From contig CALGAP010000008.1 in the NCBI GenBank assembly GCA_937958995.1, positions 1-64,000 on the forward strand: a stretch of 64,000 nt of DNA. Reading direction: 5' to 3'. The notes beneath the pieces were generated by a model. It saw only the letters and a list, made by a program, of their open reading frames with translations. It was not told the DNA's origin and did not search any database. Every line of letters starts with the position of its first letter. The first letter of the stretch is position 1. The position numbers and the translations under genes were made by a program. This document shows positions 27,341-35,867 of the stretch, piece after piece. The stretch is from an uncultured Chitinophagaceae bacterium. GTDB taxonomy: Bacteria > Bacteroidota > Bacteroidia > Chitinophagales > Chitinophagaceae.

Positions 27341-28344
27341 GGAAATTTTTTAAACACCGTATAGCGCAATACTAACTCGAGCAAAAGTAAGATAGTGGCA
27401 GCAATGGCAAAAGGAAAGAATCTTTCTGTATAATGCCGGATAGAAATCACCTGAATACGGGATTTTTCCAGCTTATCAATTTCATTATAGATGCGCTGCA
27501 GGCTTTCGTTGTCGCGGGCGCGGAAATAAAGTCCTCCTGTTTCGGCAGCAATAAGTCTAAGCAAATCTTCTTTCAGATTCACTTTCTGCATACGCGTAAC
27601 GGTGCCGCCGCTACCATCCTGCACGGGAAACGGTGCCATGCCTTCTGTGCCTACGCCCACAGTATAAACGCGCACATTAAACGCCTTTGCCAGCTCCTTA
27701 GCTGCCAATGGATCGATACGACCGCCCTGGTCTTCACCATCGGTCAGGAATATCACCACTTTTGATTTGGCATTGCTGTGACGCAGGCGTTCTACACTCA
27801 GGCCTAAGCCTTCGCCGATAGTAGTACCATCTTCCAGTATGCCGCGCTGAATATTGTATATCTGTTGTTTTAATACTGTCTTATCGGTAGTAAGCGGAAC
27901 AAGCGTAAATCCTTCGCCAGAAAAAATCACCACGCCAATGCGGTCGGTGGTGCGCATGTCCACAAACTTGGCGGCCATTTGTTTGGCGGCTTCCAGCCGG
28001 TCGGGCAACAGATCCTGGGCCAGCATGCTGCCGCTTACATCCATGCAAATGATAATGTCGATGCCTTCGCCGGACTTCAGTTCTTCATCGTTGCGCGTTT
28101 GCGGGCGGGCGAGTGCTATTATTAAAAGCGCAATGGCGAGCACACGGCATACAAAGCCGGTATGTCGGAAAATATTCTTCCAGCTGCCCGTATGCCGCAA
28201 ATGGCCTACCGACGAAAGCATGAGGGACCCCTGCTGCCTGTTGGAGCGATAGATATACCACCATACCATCAGGGGTATGATTGCCATCAGCACGAAGGCG
28301 ATGGGATAGGCAAACTCAATATTTTGAAACCAATCGTACAGCAA
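27337..28344 (-). CDS. batA: VWA domain membrane protein BatA
   Basis: 335 residues: two N-terminal membrane segments, a von Willebrand A domain, and a C-terminal membrane helix (FFPFAIAATILLLLELVL). The MIDAS metal site is intact as CMDVSGSM (DxSxS), with later Thr and Asp in FLTDGEDQGG. BatA is thought to work with a MoxR ATPase in envelope stress tolerance or metal insertion. The C-terminal helix overlaps the rsgA start by four bases. Downstream batB, batC and batE are absent here. Confidence 0.88.
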   Translation of the reverse strand: MLYDWFQNIEFAYPIAFVLMAIIPLMVWWYIYRSNRQQGSLMLSSVGHLRHTGSWKNIFRHTGFVCRVLAIALLIIALARPQTRNDEELKSGEGIDIIICMDVSGSMLAQDLLPDRLEAAKQMAAKFVDMRTTDRIGVVIFSGEGFTLVPLTTDKTVLKQQIYNIQRGILEDGTTIGEGLGLSVERLRHSNAKSKVVIFLTDGEDQGGRIDPLAAKELAKAFNVRVYTVGVGTEGMAPFPVQDGSGGTVTRMQKVNLKEDLLRLIAAETGGLYFRARDNESLQRIYNEIDKLEKSRIQVISIRHYTERFFPFAIAATILLLLELVLRYTVFKKFP

Positions 28345-28347
28345 CGG

Positions 28348-29247
28348 TTATTGAATATTGTTTAATGATGTAATGGCTGCCTTAATGATCTCCATATTCT
28401 TTTCATTATCGGAGGCATCGGGCTGGTACTTGGCAAATTTCACAGAGTCGGCTATGCGCAGCGCAGCCGCCAATTGATTAAACGTTTCCTTATCCATCGG
28501 CATGCTGCGCAGCTGCGTAATCAGTTCTTCATTGGTTTTCTCCAAAGAAGAAATTTTCAACTTGCGCAATACAAACACCCGCAATATATCGTTCATGCGC
28601 GTGTAATAGTTTTTTACCTGCCCGTTTTGCGCATATCCTTTCCTGCGCAATTCATCCAGCGCCTGCAGCGCTTCTTCATAAGGCGTCAGTTTCGACACAT
28701 ATACTTCTTCCTTCTTTTCCTCCTGTTTGCGATGGCGCAGGAAGTACCAAAGTCCTACACCAGAAAAAATACACGCCAGAGCAATGAACCAGGGAATATA
28801 TTTCAACCAGCCCGGGCCTTCCACTTCCACGATCGATTTAATATCGTGGTAATCTTCGTTGGGGTTAAAATCGGCCCAGGCCACTTTTATAGGTATGGAA
28901 TCGGTATAGTAGGTACGGTTACCGACCACGATGGGCAAGGGCGGTATCACCCAGTTGCCGCTGTCAAAACTGGTGATGGTGACCACCTGCTGAATAGCTT
29001 TGCCATCAATATTATCGCTGGTATCGGCCTTGCCTTTTTCGAGGAATTCAAAATGCGGAATGGTATCGAGCTGGAACCAGTTGATGGTTTGCCCCAGCGG
29101 CGCGCGCACGTCGAGCGAAAGCCTGAGCGGCTCGCCGATCAGGATGCTGTCGCGATCGAGGCTGGCTTTGGCCAATACCTGTGCGTTGGCCAGCGCAGGA
29201 CTGATCAGCAGGCAAATCCAGGTTATATATTGGTTCAGGCGGTTCAT
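28348..29247 (-). CDS. BatD-like membrane protein (DUF4381-like C terminus)
   Basis: 299 residues: signal peptide ending near NAQV, a periplasmic beta domain (about 25-145), one membrane helix (YIPWFIALACIFSGVGLWYFL), then a basic cytoplasmic helical domain (LTPYEEALQALDELRRKGY). The layout matches BatD/DUF4381 proteins encoded between DUF58 and batA genes. The call is supported as much by position as by sequence. It is three bases upstream of batA. Confidence 0.7.
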   Translation of the reverse strand: MNRLNQYITWICLLISPALANAQVLAKASLDRDSILIGEPLRLSLDVRAPLGQTINWFQLDTIPHFEFLEKGKADTSDNIDGKAIQQVVTITSFDSGNWVIPPLPIVVGNRTYYTDSIPIKVAWADFNPNEDYHDIKSIVEVEGPGWLKYIPWFIALACIFSGVGLWYFLRHRKQEEKKEEVYVSKLTPYEEALQALDELRRKGYAQNGQVKNYYTRMNDILRVFVLRKLKISSLEKTNEELITQLRSMPMDKETFNQLAAALRIADSVKFAKYQPDASDNEKNMEIIKAAITSLNNIQ

Positions 29248-29249
29248 AA

Positions 29250-30122
29250 TTACCGGTTACGACCGATAAAGAATTTTTTGAGCACTTTCACATAATCCTC
29301 ATCGGTGCGGATATGCAATAAGTCGCAGCCGGCACGCACAAAAACATTTTTACAATAATCGGTATGTTGAAAAAACGCCTGTTGATATTGGTGGCGTACA
29401 AATTTGTTTTCAGTATCTATCCATTGCATCATTCCTGTTTCTGCATCTTCCACTTCCATCATGCCGGCATGCGGTAATTCCATATCCATTTTGTCATACA
29501 CTTTCACCCCTATCACATCATGTTTTTTACCAGCCACTTTCAGCGATTCTTCAAATGCGGGGTCCAGGAAATCGCTTAGGGCGAACACGATACTTTTCTG
29601 CCGCGTGGCATTATTGAGCCGCGCCAGCGCTTCGGAAAATTTTGTTCCCCGATGTTTTGTGTCCACCGTCAGCAATTCACGCACAATATACAGCACATGA
29701 TCGCGGCCCTTCTTGGGCGGAATAAAGCGCTCTACCCGGTCGCTGAAAAATATAACACCCACTTTGTCATTATTGCTCACGGCCGAAAAGGCCAGCACTG
29801 CAGCAATTTCCGTAATCAGGTCCCTCTTGCGCGCATGCACCGTTCCAAACAAAGAACTGGCGCTGATATCAACCAGCAGCATCACTGTAAGTTCTCTTTC
29901 TTCTTCGAAAACTTTACTAAAAGGATGGTTAAAGCGCGCCGATACGTTCCAGTCTATAAAACGGATATCATCGCCATGATGATATTCCCGCACTTCCTTA
30001 AACAACATACCGCGTCCCTTGAAAGCACTGTGGTACTCCCCGGTGAATATATGCCGCGTGAGCTTTTTGCTTTTTATTTCCAGTTCACGGACTTTCTTTA
30101 ATATTTCGATAGTTGTCAGCAT
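29250..30122 (-). CDS. DUF58 domain protein
   Basis: 290-residue cytoplasmic protein with the DUF58 signature EYHHGDDIRFIDWNVSARF, overlapping a VWA-like fold (LLVDISASSLFG). Such proteins are standard partners of MoxR ATPases and Bat proteins. It ends two bases before the BatD-like gene and begins five bases after moxR, so all four are one transcript. Confidence 0.88.
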   Translation of the reverse strand: MLTTIEILKKVRELEIKSKKLTRHIFTGEYHSAFKGRGMLFKEVREYHHGDDIRFIDWNVSARFNHPFSKVFEEERELTVMLLVDISASSLFGTVHARKRDLITEIAAVLAFSAVSNNDKVGVIFFSDRVERFIPPKKGRDHVLYIVRELLTVDTKHRGTKFSEALARLNNATRQKSIVFALSDFLDPAFEESLKVAGKKHDVIGVKVYDKMDMELPHAGMMEVEDAETGMMQWIDTENKFVRHQYQQAFFQHTDYCKNVFVRAGCDLLHIRTDEDYVKVLKKFFIGRNR

Positions 30123-30127
30123 AAAGT

Positions 30128-31129
30128 TTAGGGCACTTGTATAACCCTCAGCACCTCATCAATCACATTTTCCGTATTCACATTCTCCGCCTCTGCTTCA
30201 TAGGTAAGACCGATACGATGGCGCAATACATCTTTTGAAATGCTGCGGATATCTTCTGGTATCACAAAGCCGCGTTTGTTCAGGAATGCCTGCGCTTTGG
30301 CGGCGAGTGCCAGGTTGATGCTGGCGCGCGGCGATCCGCCATAGCTGATCAGTGGTTTTAGCTTATCGAGACGATATCTTTCCGGGAAACGCGTTGCGAA
30401 AACAATATCGAGAATATAGTTCTCCACTTTTTCATCCATATACACCTGTCGGCAAAGATCTCTTGCCTGCAGCACTTCCTGCATGCTCACCACTTTGTTG
30501 ACGGAGGGCAGGCTTATATTCTGCACATTCTGGCGAATGATCATTTGTTCTTCCGATTTGGAAGGGTAGTCTACGATCACTTTCATGATGAACCGGTCTT
30601 GCTGCGCTTCGGGCAATGGATATGTACCCTCCTGCTCCAGCGGGTTTTGCGTGGCCAGCACCAGGAAGGGTTCTTCCAGCTTATGGGTAGTCTCGCCGAT
30701 GGTTACCTGCCGCTCCTGCATCGCTTCCAGCAGGGCGCTCTGCACTTTTGCCGGTGCGCGGTTGATTTCATCAGCCAGTATGAAGTTGGCAAAAATGGGT
30801 CCGCGACGAACCATAAACTCGCCCTTTTGCTGGTTGTAGATCATGGTACCGATTACGTCGGCCGGCAGCAGGTCGGGGGTAAACTGGATGCGGCTGAACT
30901 TAGCCTGCACGGCCTGCGCCAGCGATTTGATGGTTAAGGTCTTGGCCAGTCCCGGCACGCCTTCCAGCAACACGTGGCCATTGCTCAACAATCCGATCAG
31001 CAGTCGGTCGAGCATATGATGCTGACCCACGATCACCCTCGCGGTTTCCTCGCGAAGGCGGTCAACAAAGGCGCTGTGGTATTGTATCTTTTCGTTGAGT
31101 TGCTTGATGTCGTCGGCTGTTAATAGCAT
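30128..31129 (-). CDS. MoxR family AAA+ ATPase
   Basis: 333-residue AAA+ ATPase of the MoxR family, proposed to act as a chaperone in metal insertion or complex assembly. Walker A is GVPGLAKT (G-x4-GKT variant, with Ala before Lys as usual in MoxR), Walker B is LADEINRAP, sensor 1 is LATQNP, and the arginine finger is in PEAQQDRF. It is the first gene of moxR-DUF58-batD-like-batA-rsgA. Confidence 0.93.
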   Translation of the reverse strand: MLLTADDIKQLNEKIQYHSAFVDRLREETARVIVGQHHMLDRLLIGLLSNGHVLLEGVPGLAKTLTIKSLAQAVQAKFSRIQFTPDLLPADVIGTMIYNQQKGEFMVRRGPIFANFILADEINRAPAKVQSALLEAMQERQVTIGETTHKLEEPFLVLATQNPLEQEGTYPLPEAQQDRFIMKVIVDYPSKSEEQMIIRQNVQNISLPSVNKVVSMQEVLQARDLCRQVYMDEKVENYILDIVFATRFPERYRLDKLKPLISYGGSPRASINLALAAKAQAFLNKRGFVIPEDIRSISKDVLRHRIGLTYEAEAENVNTENVIDEVLRVIQVP

Positions 31130-31297
31130 ATACCGGGTTTAGTGTGAATGAACTGAAAATCAAAGGTGTAAAAATACGAACTCTACCGTTGCAAGATGCT
31201 TGCCAAGTTACAAACCAACGCTAAAAAAGCACAATAAAACCCCGCGGCACGCAGTTTATGGTATAGCTATTGTAACCGTATCACCAAAAACACCAAT

Positions 31298-31762
31298 ATG
31301 AAAAGGCTTATCTCTTTCGGTTTAGTCCTTATAGCTTTATTCTTAATCAGTTGTAAAAAAGACAAAAGTGACGACAATAAGTCCAGGATGGAACTGATAA
31401 CCGCCGCCCCCTGGAAACTGGATGCTGCCTATTTTGATGGTAACGACGATGGCAATCCCGACCTGCCGCTGCCTCCCGGAACAATCGAATCCTGTGATGC
31501 CGACAATATAGTTACATTGAGAACAGATGGCACCGGCACAGTCGACGAAGGTCCCACCAAATGCGATGCCGGCGATCCTCAATCATTCGAGATCGTCTGG
31601 GAATTTACCGACAGTGAAAAATCAATCAATATTCCCGGAGCCGGAATTGCAGGCCTCAGCGGCGAAGCAAAAATACTACAACTCACTTCCAGCAAGCTGA
31701 GGTTGTCAAAAACCATTACCGACCCGATGCCGGCAACAATTATTGTGGACCTGAAACACTAG
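31298..31762 (+). CDS. lipocalin-like lipoprotein, tandem copy 1
   Basis: 154 residues with lipobox ALFLISC near residue 19. The mature part is a small beta protein of the lipocalin-like type common in Bacteroidota: AAPWKLDAAYFDGNDDGNPD, CDADNIVTLRTDGTGTVDEG, FEIVWEF. Two cysteines (in SCDAD and KCDAG) could form a disulfide. The neighbouring gene encodes a paralogue with the same order of motifs. The calcium-like acidic loop (DGNDDGNPD) is a noticeable feature. Confidence 0.7.
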   Translation: MKRLISFGLVLIALFLISCKKDKSDDNKSRMELITAAPWKLDAAYFDGNDDGNPDLPLPPGTIESCDADNIVTLRTDGTGTVDEGPTKCDAGDPQSFEIVWEFTDSEKSINIPGAGIAGLSGEAKILQLTSSKLRLSKTITDPMPATIIVDLKH

Positions 31763-31794
31763 GCCATTTTGCGGACTGCTATTTCTGATATTCT

Positions 31795-32232
31795 ATGAAA
31801 AAAAGATTCGTGCATGTATTATTGTTGCTCTGCACGGTGCTGATATTTTTTTCCTGTAAAAAAGAAAAAGGCTTCAGCGCCAAAGAGCAATATCTCATAA
31901 AAGCAGCCTGGCTATATGATCAGTTCGGCATTGATGAAAATCTCGACGGACAAATAGATACGGAGGAGGATATTGCCGATTGCTCGAAAGACGATATCAT
32001 AACATTCAATGCGGGCGGCACCGGCAGCTTCGACCAGGGCGCCGATCTCTGCTTTCCCGATTTTCCGCAATCAACACCTTTTGAATGGAGGTTTCTGAAC
32101 AATGAAACGCAGATTGAATACGCCGGCACCGTGCATCATATTCTTGCGCTAAATCAAACCGAGCTGCGCATTTACACCGAAGAAAATAATGGGAACAATA
32201 CGGTGAGACATATACTGGTCTTTACGCACTAG
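31795..32232 (+). CDS. lipocalin-like lipoprotein, tandem copy 2
   Basis: 145 residues with lipobox LIFFSC near residue 21. It follows copy 1 by 32 bases and shares its plan: AAWLYDQFGIDENLDGQID, then CSKDDIITFNAGGTGSFDQGADLC, then FEWRF. The acidic loop DENLDGQID looks EF-hand-like. Both cysteines are kept. Its TAG overlaps the nadE stop (CTAG at 32229-32232), a convergent arrangement without room for a terminator. Confidence 0.7.
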   Translation: MKKRFVHVLLLLCTVLIFFSCKKEKGFSAKEQYLIKAAWLYDQFGIDENLDGQIDTEEDIADCSKDDIITFNAGGTGSFDQGADLCFPDFPQSTPFEWRFLNNETQIEYAGTVHHILALNQTELRIYTEENNGNNTVRHILVFTH

Positions 32233-33944
32233 GACAAGTATTTTCCCACAATCGGCACGCGCCTGCCCACACCAAAAGCCTTGCAGCTGACGCGGATGAT
32301 CGGGCAAAACTGGTTGCGTTTGTATTCGTTCATGTTCACCAGCCTCAACACGCGGTTCACCAGTGCTTCATCTATTCCCAACGCAATGATCTCTTTGGGT
32401 CCCTGCCTTCTTTCGATGTATTGATACAATACTTTATCGAGCAAATCATATTCAGGCAGGCTGTCGCTGTCTTTTTGATTGGGGCGCAGTTCTGCTGATG
32501 GCGGTTTGCGGATAATATTCGCGGGAATAATTTCGCCATTGCGGTTGATATAATCGGCCAGCGCATACACCTGCGTTTTATACACATCACCCAACACGCT
32601 TAATCCGCCAGCCATATCGCCATATAAGGTGCCATAGCCGGTTGCCAGCTCGCTTTTGTTGGAGGTGTTCAGTAAGATATACCCAAACTTGTTGGCGATG
32701 GCCATCAGCAGGTTGCCGCGCGTGCGACTTTGAATATTTTCTTCGGCCACGCTGAAAGGGGTGCCTTTGAAAACAGGCTTCAGCGAAGTAAGAAATTGCT
32801 GGTATATATCTTTTATGGGAATGATGTCGTAAGGATTGCCCAGGTTTTTGCTGAGTTGTTCCGCATCGGTCACCGATTCGGGACTGGAAAATTCAGAAGG
32901 CATCAGAATGGTGCGCACATTTTCTTTTCCCAGTGCATCGCACGCGATAGCGGTGGTCACAGCGCTGTCAATACCACCCGAAGAACCGAGAATGGCTTTG
33001 GAGAAACCCAGCTTGCGGAAGTAGTCGTTGATGCCCAGCACCAGCGCCTGGTATATCTGCCCGATATTTTTTTCGCTGCGCAGGTAGTCTATGATCTTCG
33101 AAGCATCTTTCACCTTCGACACGCGCATTTCCTTGTCAAATTCGCGCAGCGGCACCTTATTGCCCCTTCCCTTCTTCGTCTTCTTCATTTCATCCAGGTC
33201 GATGATGGCAAAGTCTTCTTCGAAATATTTCATTTCCTTCACCAGGTCACCGTCTGTATCCATCACCAGGCTGCCGCCGTCGAATACGATTTCTGTCTGC
33301 GAGCCCACGGCATTGCAGTAAAACATGGGCAGGTTATACTTCAGCACATTCGCCCTGATCACTTCTATGCGGTCATCATCGTGATCGTAGTCGAACGGAG
33401 AGGCGGAAATATTGATCATCAGGTCGGGCTGCTGCTTGATGAGCTGGTCCATCGGGCAAATGCGGTAGAGTGGATTATCGCCGAGGTTCCAGATATCTTC
33501 GCAAATGGTGAGCGCTATCTTCTTGCCCTGGAACTCGATCACTTTCCAGTTAAAGCCGGGCTCGAAATAGCGGTATTCGTCAAACACATCATAATTAGGT
33601 AGCAGTGTTTTGTGCGAAACGCCCACTATTTCTTTTTTGTATAAAAACCAGGCGGCGTTGAAGAGGTCCTTGCCTTCTTTTTGCGGGTTGCGTTGCGGCG
33701 CGCCCACAATCACGGCAATATCTTCCGTCAGTTCGCGAATGGTATCGATGGCGCGGTAGCATTCGTTGATGAAATCATCAAACTCCAGGAAATCGCGTGG
33801 CGGATAGCCGCAGATACTGAGTTCGGAGAATACGATCAGGTCGGCCTTCCTGCTGCGGGCGTATTGAATAGCGCCCATAATCTTGCGGGTATTGTCTTCG
33901 AAATTGCCGATATGGTAGTTCTGCTGGGCTAACGCGATTTTCAT
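32229..33944 (-). CDS. nadE: glutamine-hydrolysing NAD+ synthase
   Basis: Last step of NAD synthesis: amidation of deamido-NAD with ammonia from glutamine. 571 residues in two domains. The N-terminal nitrilase/glutaminase has FSELSICGYPPRDF, KTLLPNYDVF and the catalytic Cys in LTICEDIWN (Glu-Lys-Cys triad). The C-terminal synthetase has the P-loop GSSGGIDSAVT near residue 320 and TSNKSELATGYGT. It is divergent from gldB with about 75 bases between start codons. The same neighbourhood is known in gliding Flavobacteria. Confidence 0.97.
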   Translation of the reverse strand: MKIALAQQNYHIGNFEDNTRKIMGAIQYARSRKADLIVFSELSICGYPPRDFLEFDDFINECYRAIDTIRELTEDIAVIVGAPQRNPQKEGKDLFNAAWFLYKKEIVGVSHKTLLPNYDVFDEYRYFEPGFNWKVIEFQGKKIALTICEDIWNLGDNPLYRICPMDQLIKQQPDLMINISASPFDYDHDDDRIEVIRANVLKYNLPMFYCNAVGSQTEIVFDGGSLVMDTDGDLVKEMKYFEEDFAIIDLDEMKKTKKGRGNKVPLREFDKEMRVSKVKDASKIIDYLRSEKNIGQIYQALVLGINDYFRKLGFSKAILGSSGGIDSAVTTAIACDALGKENVRTILMPSEFSSPESVTDAEQLSKNLGNPYDIIPIKDIYQQFLTSLKPVFKGTPFSVAEENIQSRTRGNLLMAIANKFGYILLNTSNKSELATGYGTLYGDMAGGLSVLGDVYKTQVYALADYINRNGEIIPANIIRKPPSAELRPNQKDSDSLPEYDLLDKVLYQYIERRQGPKEIIALGIDEALVNRVLRLVNMNEYKRNQFCPIIRVSCKAFGVGRRVPIVGKYLS

Positions 33945-33948
33945 GGAG

Positions 33949-33956
33949 CAAAGCTA
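33949..33956 (-). promoter_or_regulatory. nadE -7 promoter element (TAGCTTTG)
   Basis: An exact TANNTTTG match on the minus strand only four bases before the nadE ATG. The transcript would start at or next to the initiation codon. Confidence 0.45.
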
Positions 33957-33972
33957 AGAGAACAATTTCTTT

Positions 33973-33980
33973 TAGATTTG
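33973..33980 (+). promoter_or_regulatory. gldB -7 promoter element (TAGATTTG)
   Basis: An exact TANNTTTG match on the plus strand, 16 bases from the nadE element on the other strand. Divergent initiation from the two elements would be crowded. Confidence 0.45.
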
Positions 33981-34019
33981 CTTTAACAACAATTTTACCT
34001 AAACCTGCGTTTCAGGCGT

Positions 34020-35033
34020 ATGAAAAAAATCGGACTGGCTTTATTACTCAGCATTTCACTGTTTGCTTGCAAAGACGATGCTCCCGATGTGTCGGGGATT
34101 GACATTAACATCCAGGTAAAACGATTCGACCAGGATTTTTTTGCCATCGACACCAATAACCTGATGGCTTCGCTGCAGGATCTCAGCACGAAGTACCCTG
34201 TTTTTCTGAACGATTTTCTCTTCAATATTCTCGAATTACCGCCCATTACTGATACCAGCCTACAGGCTCATGCTCTTATCAGGAAGTTTATTGCCGACTA
34301 CCGCCCTATCAAAGATTCGGTGGATAAGGCTTATAGCGATTTTGACGAAATAGCCGCGCAGATAAAAAAAGGCTTGCAGTATGTGAAACATTATTTCCCC
34401 AACTATAGTCCTCCGCCCTATATCATCACTTTTGTGGGTCCATTGGAGGGTTTCAGCGATGTAATCACCAGTAATGCGCTGGCGGTGGGTCTGCAACTGC
34501 ATATGGGCAGCCGGTTTTCGTATTATACCAGCGAGATCGGGCAACAGCTTTTCCCCTCGTATATATCACGCCGCTTGACGCGTGAGACGATTGCGGTAAA
34601 TTGTATGAAAAATGTGATTGACGACCTCGCGCCCATGCAGATACCCGACAGGCCGCTGGTAGAGCAAATGGTGGAGGCAGGCAAGAAACTATATGTGTTG
34701 CAGAAAATAATGCCGCACACGCCCGACACCCTGCTGATCGGCTACACCAAAAACCAGCTGGAAGGCTGCGAGAAAAGCGAAGGCAATATCTGGCACTTCT
34801 TCGTGAGCAATAACCTGCTATTTACGCAGGAGCCGCCATTTATCAGCACCTATATGGGCGATGGACCGCACACGCCCGAGTTTGGTGAAGCATCACCCGG
34901 CGCCATCGGTCATTTTGTGGGCTGGCAGATAGTGAAGAAATGGATGTCGAACAACAGCGACGTTACGCTGGAGCAATTGCTGAACACCGATCCCAACAAA
35001 ATTTTCCAGGAAAGCAAGTACAGGCCCAACTAA
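34020..35033 (+). CDS. gldB: gliding motility lipoprotein GldB-like
   Basis: 337 residues with lipobox LSISLFAC at about residue 17. The mature protein carries the GldB pattern: IQVKRFDQDFFAIDTNNL, LSTKYPVFLNDFLFNIL, PPPYIITFVGPLEG, CMKNVIDDLAP, LIGYTKNQLEGC and the C-terminal GDGPHTPEFGEASPGAIGHFVGWQIVKKWM. GldB is needed for gliding and helps the GldA/F/G system or type IX secretion machinery in Flavobacteria. Homologues also occur in non-gliding members, so motility cannot be concluded. gldC, next to gldB in Flavobacteria, is not here. The stop overlaps the convergent YcxB-like gene by four bases. Confidence 0.85.
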   Translation: MKKIGLALLLSISLFACKDDAPDVSGIDINIQVKRFDQDFFAIDTNNLMASLQDLSTKYPVFLNDFLFNILELPPITDTSLQAHALIRKFIADYRPIKDSVDKAYSDFDEIAAQIKKGLQYVKHYFPNYSPPPYIITFVGPLEGFSDVITSNALAVGLQLHMGSRFSYYTSEIGQQLFPSYISRRLTRETIAVNCMKNVIDDLAPMQIPDRPLVEQMVEAGKKLYVLQKIMPHTPDTLLIGYTKNQLEGCEKSEGNIWHFFVSNNLLFTQEPPFISTYMGDGPHTPEFGEASPGAIGHFVGWQIVKKWMSNNSDVTLEQLLNTDPNKIFQESKYRPN

Positions 35034-35518
35034 TTTCTCTTTTTGATTTTTTCGCGCAGCAATTCGCGAACACCCTGCTGGTCTGTGATATCTTTGAAAG
35101 CGTCTTTGGGCACCAGGAAGAAAGATCGGGCATCGAAGTAGAGGTGAAAGAAATAAGGGCTTTCTACAAAATGGCTGAACTCTTTCCATTGCCAGCCCTT
35201 GGCCCCCTTGGTGGTTTCGAGCACTACCGATTCGTCGGTGAAATGCATGCTGAAATGGTCGCGGAAAGTATGCGACCTGCGGTAAATGCTGCCCGGCAGC
35301 ACGCGCCAGATAATAAGCATCAGCAGGAACCACAAAATGGAGAAGATCAGGAATGAGATCGGCTGTATTTTGCCCATGGCAAACAGCACTGCCGAGGCAA
35401 TAGCGAACACGTTGACAAGTATCAACAGCACCTTAATTTCAGGCCGCATCAGGAAATGATACCGCAACGCCTGTATCACCTGCTTTTTGTCATAGCCAAA
35501 GTAAACCGTGAATCTCAT
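35030..35518 (-). CDS. YcxB-like domain membrane protein
   Basis: 162 residues with two adjacent membrane helices (IKVLLILVNVFAIASAVLF and PISFLIFSILWFLLMLIIW) between cytoplasmic parts. The C-terminal half matches the YcxB-like PH-fold domain: RDHFSMHFTDESVVLETTKGAKGWQWKEFSHFVESPYFFHLY, read in pieces. These are small membrane proteins without an assigned role. Confidence 0.75.
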   Translation of the reverse strand: MRFTVYFGYDKKQVIQALRYHFLMRPEIKVLLILVNVFAIASAVLFAMGKIQPISFLIFSILWFLLMLIIWRVLPGSIYRRSHTFRDHFSMHFTDESVVLETTKGAKGWQWKEFSHFVESPYFFHLYFDARSFFLVPKDAFKDITDQQGVRELLREKIKKRN

Positions 35519-35619
35519 GCAGTTTAGTTATGGGCACGCAAAATAAGTAATCGATACTGTACTTCTGCGAGCCAGCATGAAATTGTGGTTAAACTATGCA
35601 GATGCTGAAAAATATTGAT

Positions 35620-35736
35620 TTACCTGATAGAACGTCCGCAACGGGCTTTGCCATTAGCGGCTTCATATGGGGTAATAGAACGAGCGCAAGAGGCTAAGAA
35701 GATCATAAGGGCCAGTACGGCCAGGATTGTTTTCAT
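35620..35736 (-). CDS. tiny lipoprotein, 38 residues
   Basis: Start at 35736 (MKTILAVLAL) or two codons earlier at 35742. A lipobox (MIFLASC near residue 15) precedes a very short mature peptide with one more cysteine and a basic end (ITPYEAANGKARCGRSIR). Architecture parallels the 55-residue protein at 25739. It is short for a gene, but the clean export signal makes it credible. Confidence 0.55.
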   Translation of the reverse strand: MKTILAVLALMIFLASCARSITPYEAANGKARCGRSIR

Positions 35737-35867
35737 TTTCATACCGTCCAGTGTTGGTTCGGAATTTAGGGTTAAACGTGATTCTTTGCGAAAAACGTAC
35801 ATTCTTTCCTATAAAATGATGCCAAAATGGTGAAATTAGGGTATTTACTAAGCTAAATCGTAGATTT

